Assembly: GCF_021462285.1 (NCBI RefSeq)
Contig: NZ_CP082788.1
Coordinates: 62,001-126,000 of the forward strand
Length of the DNA stretch: 64,000 nt
Source: Serratia entomophila
GTDB taxonomy: Bacteria > Pseudomonadota > Gammaproteobacteria > Enterobacterales > Enterobacteriaceae
Reading direction: 5' to 3'
The position numbers and the translations under genes were made by a program. Of the stretch, positions 27,171-36,600 are shown piece after piece (position 1 is the first letter of the stretch; each line of letters opens with the position of its first letter). The notes under the pieces are model-generated. The model worked only from the letters and a program-made list of their open reading frames with translations. It was not told the origin of the DNA and searched no databases.

Positions 27171-27935
27171 TCACCAGACGGTACTCGTTGCACGCTTACG
27201 CACATTTTGCAGAGTGACTCGTTTGAACCCATCCAGGTGACGTCTTTGTTTCAATAACAGAGCAATTCGCTTGGTGATTATCTTTGCTATGTCAGGGTAT
27301 TCAAGGTTTTCGAATACATGTAGGTGACTTTTTACCAAGGGCTCCCAGGAAAATAAAATGTCATATCGAGTAACAAAACGAGCTTGTTTAGGAGGAAAGT
27401 GCCATAGCACAATAAATGGCATGCTATTTCTCATGCACAGTTCGAAATGGTGCTGCCAAACGTTGGGAATGGCTCGACCTTCACACAGCAGATAATAATC
27501 AGAAGGTTTAAGAGTGGTAACACTCACTGGTAATGGATCAGATAGAACGGTGCCAATCCGTGTTTGCAAGTGTTCACGCAACGCTTCACCCATTGGCGGG
27601 ATGATGATACATAACCAACTGAGAGGGATGTATACGGCAATAGAAGGGTCAACAACCCCCTCTTCAGAACTTAGGTATACCTTACAACTCTCAACTATTT
27701 CGGCAGCTCGAGGGTTATCTTGGTGCGTTTCTAGCCAAGCGATAAATGGACTCGGAACGACATGGCATAAATTCCCCCAACTGCGACCGTATTTATAGAG
27801 TTCCCAACCCGTTTGTCGGATGTAGTGATGCTGCACGTATCGCACTAATTGCTGAGTCAAAGTATCCTGAATGGTTGTTTTGAGTCTGAATCTTTTACGC
27901 GGTTTGATAAGTAAATCAATAAACAACGTTGCCAT
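27171..27935 (-). CDS. Unrecognised 254-aa protein
   Basis: I do not recognise a family. The protein is basic at both ends ('IKPRKRFRLKTT', 'LLLKQRRHLDGFKRV', 'NVRKRAT'), has no signal peptide, and has one hydrophobic stretch ('VYIPLSWLCIIIPPMG') near residue 120. Aromatic residues are frequent. It sits between IS66 and an IS91 copy, so it may be a stranded passenger, and its last residues lie close to the IS66 end so the C-terminus could be truncated. Codon use appears less GC-rich than the afp/sep genes, suggesting separate origin. Confidence 0.5.
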   Translation of the reverse strand: MATLFIDLLIKPRKRFRLKTTIQDTLTQQLVRYVQHHYIRQTGWELYKYGRSWGNLCHVVPSPFIAWLETHQDNPRAAEIVESCKVYLSSEEGVVDPSIAVYIPLSWLCIIIPPMGEALREHLQTRIGTVLSDPLPVSVTTLKPSDYYLLCEGRAIPNVWQHHFELCMRNSMPFIVLWHFPPKQARFVTRYDILFSWEPLVKSHLHVFENLEYPDIAKIITKRIALLLKQRRHLDGFKRVTLQNVRKRATSTVW

Positions 27936-27999
27936 AAGTGCCTATCAGTCTGTAAACCATGACTAAACCTCTAATGTTACTGAACGTAGCGCCCCTATG

Positions 28000-29460
28000 G
28001 GGCGAGCACGGCAGTGCTGCTGCCTCAACCTTCTTTAGACCCAGACTCACATCAACGCCGACGCTGGTTGATCGCACCAAGACCCTCACGGTGGTGCATG
28101 CACCACCGCCGCGTTGACACCCGCATAAAATGAGCACGACTGTGGCGTGAGCCGGCTGGCGCCGATACCCTTTCCCTGCCCGCTGACCCACTGTAGACTT
28201 TGCACCATGTATATTCCGCGCCCCGCAAAGCTGTTGTTCCAGCACGATGATGGCTGGAGCCGCTATCTCGACAAACACGGCGACACCCTCAGCGACTGGA
28301 CCAAACTCGCCGTCGAACGCATGCTTGCCTGCGGCATGGGCGTTCGCCGTTACTGTTGCGCCTCATCCGACTGTCCCCATGCCCGCTTCTTCTGTCAGAG
28401 CTGCAAATCCAAGGCCTGCAGCAGTTGTGGCCTCAAGGCCACCGAGCAGTGGATTGCCGAGCAGCAGCACATCCTGCCCGACTGCGACTGGCAGCACATC
28501 ACGTTCACCATGCCCCACCTGCTATGGCCGTTCTTCAATAACAACTGGCCCCTGCTCAACGACCTGTTCCGCTGCGCCACCCGCGCCATGCTCCGCTGGG
28601 CACGCCGGCAGGGCATCGAGGCCGGCATTTTTTGCGCGCTCCACACCTAAGGCCGGCAGCTCAATCAACATCCGCATATCCACGTCTCCGTTACCCGCGG
28701 CGGTCTTGACGTCAAACACCACGTCTGGCGGCAGCTGTTCTTTAAAAAGAAAGAGGTGGAAGCCATCTGGCGCAATGCCGTCGTTCACCTGCTGCGCATC
28801 AATCCTGGCGCCCTGCCGGGTCTCGGCCATATCCGCAACGAAGACCCTGCATGCGCAATACCGCCGCCCCTGGAAAGTGAATTTTGCCAAAAAGACCCGC
28901 GGCGCCTGGCGCAGCGTGAAATACCTGGCCCGGTACCTGAAGCGCCCGCCGGTGGCGGCTTCTCAGCTACGCCACTACCGCGGCGGGGCCGTGGTGCATC
29001 AGTATTACGATCACCGTACGCAGCAGCACAAACGCCAGAAAATCAGCCAGGAGGAGATGCTGCAGCGTTACGTCAGCCATATCCCTGCACGGCATTTTAA
29101 AATGGTGCGTTACTATGGTTTTCTGGCCAACCGCAAACGGGCACGCTGCTGCCGAAGGTTTACGACGCGCTGGAGATGACGGTACGGGAGAAACCGAAAC
29201 GGCCCGGGTTCGCGGTGCTGATGAAAGGCTTCCTGGGCACCGATCCGTACCAGTGCATCCTCTGCAAAGGCCGGCTGCGTTTTGCCGCCGGTACCGTAGC
29301 GGGCGAGCACGCCACAAAAATGCTCTCTGACAGGCTACATCGTACGGCAAAAAAACGATGGCTTCAGACCCCGTAGCTGGATAAGTGCGCCTGAAAAGCA
29401 GGTTTTGGATTAAAAACACAGCAAAACATGAATTTTTAAGCATAATCGCTCGCTAAGCCA
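28000..29460 (+). mobile_element. IS91-family element, copy B (most complete)
   Basis: The leader from about 28000, the transposase region and the tail to about 29460 are shared with copies A and C. The ends of IS91-type elements carry no inverted repeats, so exact limits cannot be set from one window. Confidence 0.65.
28207..29376 (+). pseudogene. IS91-family rolling-circle transposase, broken
   Basis: The frame starts MYIPRPAKLLFQHDDGW and includes the Cys-rich zinc finger ('CASSDCPHARFFCQSCKSKACSSCG', core FFCQSCKSKACSSCG) and the HUH motif region 'HPHIHVSVTRGG'. It is interrupted by a TAA at 28648 and by frameshifts near 28845 and 29140. The C-terminal 'FAVLMKGFLGTDPYQCILC' block is present. 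About 390 codons in total match the family length, so only small lesions inactivate it. Confidence 0.88.
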
Positions 29461-29589
29461 CGCCATCTGGGAGTGTGCAACTCTACGATCTATGGTTAGG
29501 GATCTCAAAAATGGTCGATTCAATCTCCTAACCATCAAGTCCACAATAGTGTTCGAGTACAGACGGCGGTAATGCCCGGGGCTTCCAGC

Positions 29590-29920
29590 GATCACACCGG
29601 TGTGCGGTATGGGGTTTCTGGAAGGCCCAGAGTGTGCGATATACAGTGGTGATGGAAATACCATACAGCAGTATTATTGCGGCGATCTGGGCCGCACGCT
29701 CCGGACTTTTTGGTGGCAGCCGATCAACTCACGTAACCATCAGCATGTTGCCTGGCCGCAAAAAAGCCAGCAGAAGCTGCAGTTCATTTCGTCCATCCCG
29801 GCTGCTGCCGCTGGCTTTTTTCGCACGGATAATTTCGCAGCAGGCTGCGCGAAGTGTCTGTATTTACAGAGTAAAATCCGGACCGTCGGTTGAAACGCGA
29901 ACATAACCGTAAAGTGCCAT
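29590..29920 (-). pseudogene. Serine resolvase (Tn3 type) remnant
   Basis: Hand translation from 29920 gives MALYGYVRVSTDGPDFTL then a stop, continuing IQTLRAACCEIIR and 'DGRNELQLLLAFLRPGNMLMVT' (core ELQLLLAFLRPG), a second stop and 'VDRL'. The catalytic Ser of the VRVST motif is visible. After an internal deletion, 'AAQIAAIILLYGISITTVYRTL' resembles the C-terminal HTH. This is a Tn3-family resolvase with two stops and a deletion. Confidence 0.75.
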
Positions 29921-29925
29921 TTTGC

Positions 29926-30020
29926 TAAAAATGTCTCGTTAGACTTTAGATGAGGGAAGACATAACATGCAGATGAGACAAAAACAACCCAAATGAGACA
30001 GAGAAAATGTCTCACCGGGC
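29926..30020. other. Cluster of TGTCTC/GAGACA motifs, possible res site
   Basis: Five copies of GAGAC or GTCTC occur in about 90 bp directly upstream of the resolvase start, in both orientations. Resolvase recombination sites normally occupy this position. The spacing was not matched to a known res site. Confidence 0.4.
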
Positions 30021-30054
30021 TGTATACTTTGGGTAAGGCAGGAAATCGTTACGA

Positions 30055-32976
30055 TTAGTACATGACTCGTCGTTTATCAAGAAGTTCAGCATGCCGAGGA
30101 GTTGCGACTATTCCTTTCCCTCTGTCCATAAAATCTTGGGACCAGTGTTCAGGAAGAGGTGTATTTGTAGATTTATAGAAATTAAACAGTTCTTCACTGT
30201 TGTCAAAAACAGTCCATTCCCCCTGATGTACCATCGCTACCGGGAACGGCCCCGGGCTAGCTACCACCCCCAGATAACCATTATCATTAACGACTTTATC
30301 GTGCTCATGTTCCCACATATAGGGAACAAAGTTCACCTGTGGTCCATGGCGAATAACATTCATCGCTGTATACTCAAAGGGTCTGGAAGGATCGACCTCC
30401 GCAACACCTTTATTAATTAGATCTTTTACTCCTCTTTCCTCACTACTTTCCGCTGTAGGCACATGCCCTTTCCCATCAGAGAATTTAATAATATCGTGCA
30501 TGTCATAATCCCCGGTGTAGGGCGTGATGATTTTAAATTTTATCCATGCATTAACAATTTCATTGGCAGAAGTATTCTGCAGGCTGACAGGATAAACCAA
30601 ATCCTCACCACCCGGTCTGTTGTGCGCATAAATTCCACGTACACCTGATGCATCCCACTGTCCTACTCGGCCAACGAGACCGCTACGTTTTGCCAGTCCA
30701 AGAATTGACTCAGCTTTATCACCATAGATAGCCTTCAGGGAACCGGGTTTAATGGTTTTCTCTAGAATATTATGGCCTTTTGCTGCTGCACCTTCACCCA
30801 GCGCTGAAATAGTATAAATGCCAGCTTCCCTTACGCTCATTGAAATCTTTCTCTCTACAGAAATTCTTTCAAAAACAGGCATGTGTAACGGATGAACAAA
30901 TGCTTCCCCCACTAATCGTCTGGCCTCCTGACCAGTACTGATCCGCCCGTTGCTGTCAAACAGCGTGACGGGATTATTCCGCACCATGCGGAACAGGTTC
31001 AGCCCGTCCACCGTGCCTGCCGGGTCCGTGGAGAGCCAGCGCCCTGCCCATGGCTGGTAATACCGATAACCGTAATAATCCAGCCCCGTCGCGTCACGCT
31101 CCTTGCCTGAGTATCGGATAGTTTTGTAGTCAGCCTCAACCTCACTTCGCGCCGTCAGAACAGCCGTTCCGCCATACGGGTAGAACTCCTCCTCACTGAT
31201 AAGGTAACCCTCTCTGTCCAGCTCCAGCTGGCTGCTGCCCACCAGGTTATCGTAACTGTAACGCACCGAGTCCTCATCGAGGTCATCCGGCTTGCCGATC
31301 TCCCAGTGCAATACGCGCACTTGTGCCCGCCCAGCCTCGCCCACCGTAATAACCTGCAGGCTTTCTTTTTCCGTCACGCCATTTGCCATGATACGTAACT
31401 CCAGCCCCGGCAGGTACACTACCCGCTGTGTCTGAACGTTGTTGCCAGTTTGCCGCGTGCCGGTTTTGATAATACGCTGACTGCCCGCATCATACCGATA
31501 GCTTTCGCTGTCGTCCGCCCCCCCATCACGCACCACCGGTGTCACCTTTTGCAGTTCTCCACGTGGCGTCCACACCAGTGCTTGCCCCGGCTGCAGGTGC
31601 TTCTGGTGACCTCCTGCACTGAACAGCATATCAACATCTGACGGCACTTCCGCCAACGTGCTCAGTACCGCCCTATTGCTGCGGTCACTAACCGTGATGT
31701 CTGTCGTATAATTATTGTTCGTGGCAGGGGCACTGTGGCGCATCTGCGTCAGGTTGCCACCACGGTCATAACGGTAGGTGCGCGTGTAATTGGTGTAGGC
31801 AGAGCTGTCTGTAGGAAGGGGGGCTGTAGCGGATGGTAAGTCGTTGCCCTGCTGGCCGGCATTGGCCATCTCACGCCCTGTGGCGCTGACCAGCTGGTAC
31901 AGGCTGTCGTAGATGTACGTATTCTCCGGTACCACTTTCTGGTTACGCCAGAAGCGGGTCTCTTCCGCATCGTTATTGACGCTGAGTACGTTGCCTACCG
32001 GGTCATACGTATAGCGCAGGTCCTGCAGCACTTTTGCTCCGGCAACGTGCCCAGACGGACGTTCCGTTTTAATCCCCGTCAGGCGCTGTGTTTCCGGCTC
32101 GTAAATATACGAGGTTACCACGCCGTTGCCGTGTTCTTCACGCAACTTTTTCCCGGCGGCCGAGTACGTCAGGGAGGCCACGATGACCTGCTCCGTGCCG
32201 TCCTTCAGCGTCAACCAACTGCCCGATAGCAGCCCAGCCACATCATATGCCACACGCTGCAGATTACCTTTTGCATCGGTGATGCTCAGGACGGCGCCGG
32301 TCGCATCAGCGTGGGTCTGGGTGAAGAACGTCTCCCCATCCAGCAGGTCATTCCAGGCCGAGGCATCCTCACCCATCCAGTTGGCCCCCGCCGCGTCGGG
32401 CAGCAACTGCCGCGTGACGGCGAGCGGCACGCCGCTCAGGGCGATGCTGTCCGTCTGCACCAGTCCGGCGGTATCGTAATGACTGACACACTGGCCAGCC
32501 AGATTGAGAATCTTCTCGGCATCCGTATTGCCAGCGTACACGAAGCGTTCCGTAATTTGGGCGGCTTCACCGGTAACCTGCTCGGTGATGCTCAGCGGGC
32601 GGCCCGGCAGGGTATCGTCTTCATATTGCCAGGTGCGGGTGACCGCGTCTTCCGTCCCAGCCCCGGTGACGGCCAGAAACGCCCGCCCGGCGGCATCGCT
32701 CAGTTCCAGCGACGTACCGGCATCGGCGCTGACGCTCTGCAGTACTGTCCCGGTCAGGCTATTCAGGTACGTGAAATTTGTCAGACCGGCCGCGTGTAAC
32801 CGCGGGTCGGCGCTTTGTGACAAGCTGCCGCGCTCATCGTGCTGATGGCAGGTGATACGCTCGTCCGTCTCCTCCGGTGTATCCGGATGGCGGTAGTACT
32901 GCAGCTCCCGCACCAACAGGCCGCGGTTGTCGAGCACCGCGACCGACGGGGTGCTACTGAACAAGGATGTGCTCAT
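30055..32976 (-). CDS. sepC: TcC/SepC-like Rhs-repeat toxin component with hypervariable C-terminal toxin domain
   Basis: A 973-aa TcC. With TcB it forms the cocoon that encloses the cleaved toxin. Residues 1 to about 678 are Rhs/YD-repeat shell, ending in the core 'GRWLSTDPAGTVDGLNLFRM' with the Asp residues D651 and D657 of the autoprotease site. Residues 679 to 973 are a variable toxin, AT-richer than the shell. That part shows 'TPYTGDYDMHDI' (D823, D825) and 'VIRHGPQVNF' (H877), resembling class II adenylyl cyclase motifs. The start at 32976 has AGGAG 6 bases upstream, and the length equals remembered SepC. It is downstream of Rz/Rz1 in the Tc operon. Confidence 0.92.
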   Translation of the reverse strand: MSTSLFSSTPSVAVLDNRGLLVRELQYYRHPDTPEETDERITCHQHDERGSLSQSADPRLHAAGLTNFTYLNSLTGTVLQSVSADAGTSLELSDAAGRAFLAVTGAGTEDAVTRTWQYEDDTLPGRPLSITEQVTGEAAQITERFVYAGNTDAEKILNLAGQCVSHYDTAGLVQTDSIALSGVPLAVTRQLLPDAAGANWMGEDASAWNDLLDGETFFTQTHADATGAVLSITDAKGNLQRVAYDVAGLLSGSWLTLKDGTEQVIVASLTYSAAGKKLREEHGNGVVTSYIYEPETQRLTGIKTERPSGHVAGAKVLQDLRYTYDPVGNVLSVNNDAEETRFWRNQKVVPENTYIYDSLYQLVSATGREMANAGQQGNDLPSATAPLPTDSSAYTNYTRTYRYDRGGNLTQMRHSAPATNNNYTTDITVSDRSNRAVLSTLAEVPSDVDMLFSAGGHQKHLQPGQALVWTPRGELQKVTPVVRDGGADDSESYRYDAGSQRIIKTGTRQTGNNVQTQRVVYLPGLELRIMANGVTEKESLQVITVGEAGRAQVRVLHWEIGKPDDLDEDSVRYSYDNLVGSSQLELDREGYLISEEEFYPYGGTAVLTARSEVEADYKTIRYSGKERDATGLDYYGYRYYQPWAGRWLSTDPAGTVDGLNLFRMVRNNPVTLFDSNGRISTGQEARRLVGEAFVHPLHMPVFERISVERKISMSVREAGIYTISALGEGAAAKGHNILEKTIKPGSLKAIYGDKAESILGLAKRSGLVGRVGQWDASGVRGIYAHNRPGGEDLVYPVSLQNTSANEIVNAWIKFKIITPYTGDYDMHDIIKFSDGKGHVPTAESSEERGVKDLINKGVAEVDPSRPFEYTAMNVIRHGPQVNFVPYMWEHEHDKVVNDNGYLGVVASPGPFPVAMVHQGEWTVFDNSEELFNFYKSTNTPLPEHWSQDFMDRGKGIVATPRHAELLDKRRVMY

Positions 32977-33038
32977 GTGATCTCCTGTTAATATTAATCG
33001 CGAAAACACCGTCACTTTTCCTTAACGGCTAAATCGCC

Positions 33039-33569
33039 TTATTTTTCTGCTTCGTGCGTAGCCGCCTGATAGGCGCGCCCGCAGGCCTGCCATTTCACTC
33101 TGGTCCTGTCAGCATACGCTGCCAGCTCTCCCGCTCTCTGGTCAGCGCGGCGGAACAGTTCGGCAAACAAAACGCCGGGTTGGCCTCCGAGGTCGTCTGT
33201 ACCGATAGCGGTAGCTGCGGAAAGGCGGCGGGTTTCACGACTGGCAAGTTGCCGCTGGAGGGTGGTAACGGTGTGCTGCAGGCGCTGACCAGTGCGCTGA
33301 GCATCAGCGGCAGCGTCACGCGCAGCAGCCAGTTCTTCTTCAGCATGTATAGCCACCTTGTTCATGTCAGTCTGTCGTTGCTGCTCCCACTTTCTTTCCC
33401 GGGTTTCTGCTGCCAGGAGGGCCAACGCATCGGCCCTTTCCTGTTCGGCCTGGCGTTGTTGCCATTGAGTATCTGCCGCGTGGTAACCGACGGTGTAACG
33501 CCAATGGGAAAGCCCCCAAACCATAACACCTGTCAGCACAACCGCCGCAACCTGATAGTGTATTTTCAT
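33039..33569 (-). CDS. Rz-like i-spanin between tcB and tcC
   Basis: A 176-aa protein with an N-terminal membrane anchor ('YQVAAVVLTGVMVWGLSHW', residues 4 to 22) and a long charged helical part rich in Gln, Glu, Arg and Ala, then 'ELAAYADRTRVKWQACGRAYQ'. This is the phage Rz layout. The start at 33569 has GGAG 7 bases upstream; an upstream ATG at 33617 would add 16 residues before the anchor. It completes the lysis set wrapped around the Tc genes, and Rz1 is nested inside it. Confidence 0.88.
   Translation of the reverse strand: MKIHYQVAAVVLTGVMVWGLSHWRYTVGYHAADTQWQQRQAEQERADALALLAAETRERKWEQQRQTDMNKVAIHAEEELAAARDAAADAQRTGQRLQHTVTTLQRQLASRETRRLSAATAIGTDDLGGQPGVLFAELFRRADQRAGELAAYADRTRVKWQACGRAYQAATHEAEK
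33095..33346 (-). CDS. Rz1-like spanin lipoprotein nested in Rz (Tc locus)
   Basis: An 83-aa frame inside Rz in another phase. The signal peptide MLKKNWLLRVTLPLMLSALVSAC ends in a lipobox with Cys23. The mature part is Pro-rich at first ('STPLPPSSGNLPVVKP') and contains 'TSEANPAFCLPNCSAALTRERESW', of which NCSAALTRERESW resembles the C-terminus of some phage Rz1 proteins. It should be an outer-membrane lipoprotein. Confidence 0.85.
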   Translation of the reverse strand: MLKKNWLLRVTLPLMLSALVSACSTPLPPSSGNLPVVKPAAFPQLPLSVQTTSEANPAFCLPNCSAALTRERESWQRMLTGPE

Positions 33570-33637
33570 CTTTGTCTCCATCAGGGCAGCGCCTGTCAGG
33601 GGCGACGGACTCATCACCGTCCCCCCCTCCTTCCCAG

Positions 33638-36600
33638 TCAGGATGCGTCGTTTAGCCCAACGGTATCATTCTCGTCTTCACTGACCACAAACCACGGGGT
33701 ATACAGCACCTGTCGCCGTTCACCTTTTGCCGTAATAACCTGCCATTCCCGTGCCGTCGGATCGTAAAAGTGCGTGTCGGCATACAGGTCCTGGCGGGCA
33801 CTGTCATCACTGACATATTGCCAACTGTCCAGAAAATACGGCTGATAAACCCGAACAGGCAGACCTTTATTGTCATACTCCGCCCTCCCGGTGACCGCCC
33901 AGCGGAAATTCGTTGCTACAGTGACCGGCAATCCGTCACTGGCCGTCACCAGTTTGCCGTCGCGTCCTCGTTGCCAGGCGTTGCCCTCGGCCTGCCGGGT
34001 TGCCGATTGCAACTCACGCCCAAAACCGTCACTGAATGTCACCTGTTGGCGGACCTGCTGTCCGGTATCACTGTCATAGCGATCGGTAGCCAGCACGACC
34101 ACGTGCGGGGGCATTTTCTCATTGTCGTCATCTCCCCAACTGTCCGTGACATACACCAGACACTGTGCTACTGGTAGGGGCGCCGTCAACGCCAGAGCGG
34201 CTGCTGCGCCGTCCGGAACGGACAACGTGGCATCACTGTAACCGGTGGCAATACCATTCTCCGTGCCCCAGAATCGCAGGGTGGTCACCCGGCCCAGAGC
34301 ATCCAGAGTGACGGACTGCAGATTATCATTGGGGTCCGTCACCCGGACGGGCGTCAGGAAGCGCCAGTCATAGTCGGCTGTGGTGACAATCCCTGCGGCA
34401 TCCTGCCACTGCGTGATGACGCAGTCGTACGCGTCACGCGTCACGGTAACTGGGCCGGTCAACATACTGTCCCGAAAGGATAGCGGTAGCCAGAAATGCT
34501 CTGCGCCGGCATAGGTAACATATCCCTGACACTGGGTCCACAATGCCTGTTCTGCTTCCCTGCCTCGAGGGAAAAGGTATCCGGATTGCCGGTAACCGGC
34601 TTGCTCGAGATGTTCATCCACAATGTAGGCAGCCAGTGAACTGACCATACCCTCATCCAGCACGGCCGTTTCGATAAAAGCTACCTTGGGGGGGAGTGGC
34701 GGAGCAGCGACGGTGGCAACGTCTTGTGAATCCAGATACCAGACTTGCTGCTGACCCGCCAGCGTACCGACCTGACTATCCGAGACCAGGCTTTCGGGCG
34801 CCAACAGGTGTTCCAGCGTCAGACCCCCTTCCGGCACGTTGTCCGCAGAGTACGTGAATACATCGTCCCGCGACGCCTCCGCCAACCCCAACAACCAATG
34901 CCCCTCAGACAGTGAAACAAGGTGATGTGCACTGCTCTGTTGCAACCCCAGGCGTAATATCTGCTGCTGCTCGTCATAACTGTTGGCGAACAGCGTCGCC
35001 GGTAAGGACGCCGGATATGGATTGTCCGCCGACGGAGGGCGTCGTGGATAATTGACACTGACCTGACGCAGTGGGAAACCGTATTCATCACTGAGGAGTA
35101 CCGCCTGCTGTTGGCATTGAGGATCATTGTGGTACCGTTCATAAACTGACGTACGGCTTTCCGCGCCCATCGGCCACACCACCGGGTAGTCTCCATTCGC
35201 TTCAACTAGCCGTACCTGCGGGCGAGACTCAGTGACGCTGTAAGGGATATCGGCCTGGCTGCTGCCATCGGCACCGTATAACTCACTGCGCAGCAGGATG
35301 CCTTTCAGGGCTCGCTGCAACCAGAATGTCTTGCTGTCGTCCGGAGTATATGTCTGCTCATCCTCTCCTGAACCGACAGTGAAACGGGTCGCGAAATCGG
35401 CAAAAGCGGCGGCATCGTTTTGCCAATACGTCTCCGGCAGACGCTCGTCTACTGCCGGTACCCCGGTGGCATACCAGTTCCGGCTCACAGAAGGCATACT
35501 CAGTTCCGTCGCCGTACCCTGGCTTGCCAAGGTATCGGTATCCCTGATCTCAACAAAACCAAACCCCCGAAACTCGCGTTCCTGCCCGTCCCAGACGCCG
35601 TGGCGATAAAGCACGTCGCTGACCAGACGGTTACCGGTGATCTCATCCTGCACCACCGAACGCCACAGGGTATGCAATGTAAATGGCAGGTAGCAGGCAG
35701 GGGAACTGCCTGCCGCCAGTGCCTCGGCTTTCTCATCCAGCCAGAACTGCACCGAACTGCGATAGTGCAGTGCATGCCGGGCCCCCATATTGTTGTTCAT
35801 GCCATTCAACAACCAGGGTTTGTCTGCCGATAAATGGCACACCCAGTGATGAGGCGCGACATGGGGGACCGTCAGTAACAGGCTAGGCACCCCCAGCCCC
35901 TGGATATCCGCCACTTGCAGACTGCAGGTGCGATCATAGCGCACACCTTTCGGCAAGAGCAGCGTATGCGGCTCGGCGAAATAATTACCACTCTGGTTGA
36001 AATAAATGACTAACCGGTCACTCATCGCATAAATCAGGTCCGTGGTACCGGAACCGTCGGTATCGGCCAGCAATATCTGGTCAGGGTTAAACGTAGTCAC
36101 TGACTGGCTAAAACCGGGAATATTCACCGGCTGACCGAAACGACCGTGCCCCAGGTTTGGCCAGTAACGTACTCCATTAGCACGCACCTCCGTCAAATGC
36201 TGCTGTCCACTGCCAGCCATATCACTGAACGCCACGAGGGTACGTGGGTCAACCCCCGGGACCGGCAGAGTGAGTCTTTCCGTTTGCTGCACGGTCTCCC
36301 CTTTATTCCAACCATCGTTTTTGCCGGAATAGAGGCGAACACTGCGCGGCCCGATAAGCACCATGTCCGTTAACCCAGCCCCCAGGATATCGGCGAGCAC
36401 TGCTTTTGGATGCGCATATTCTACGGGCAAGGCTGACAGGGGGGTGAAATGCAACCAGTCGCGGCCGGGGGTGCGATCATACATCCCCGCCACACCGGGG
36501 GCGGTAACGACCCACTCCAGCCGACCATCCCCATTAAGATCCGCCAGGATGCCGCTGTTATGCAAAGCGGGCATTGTCGGCAGGGCCGCAGCCGCCCCCC

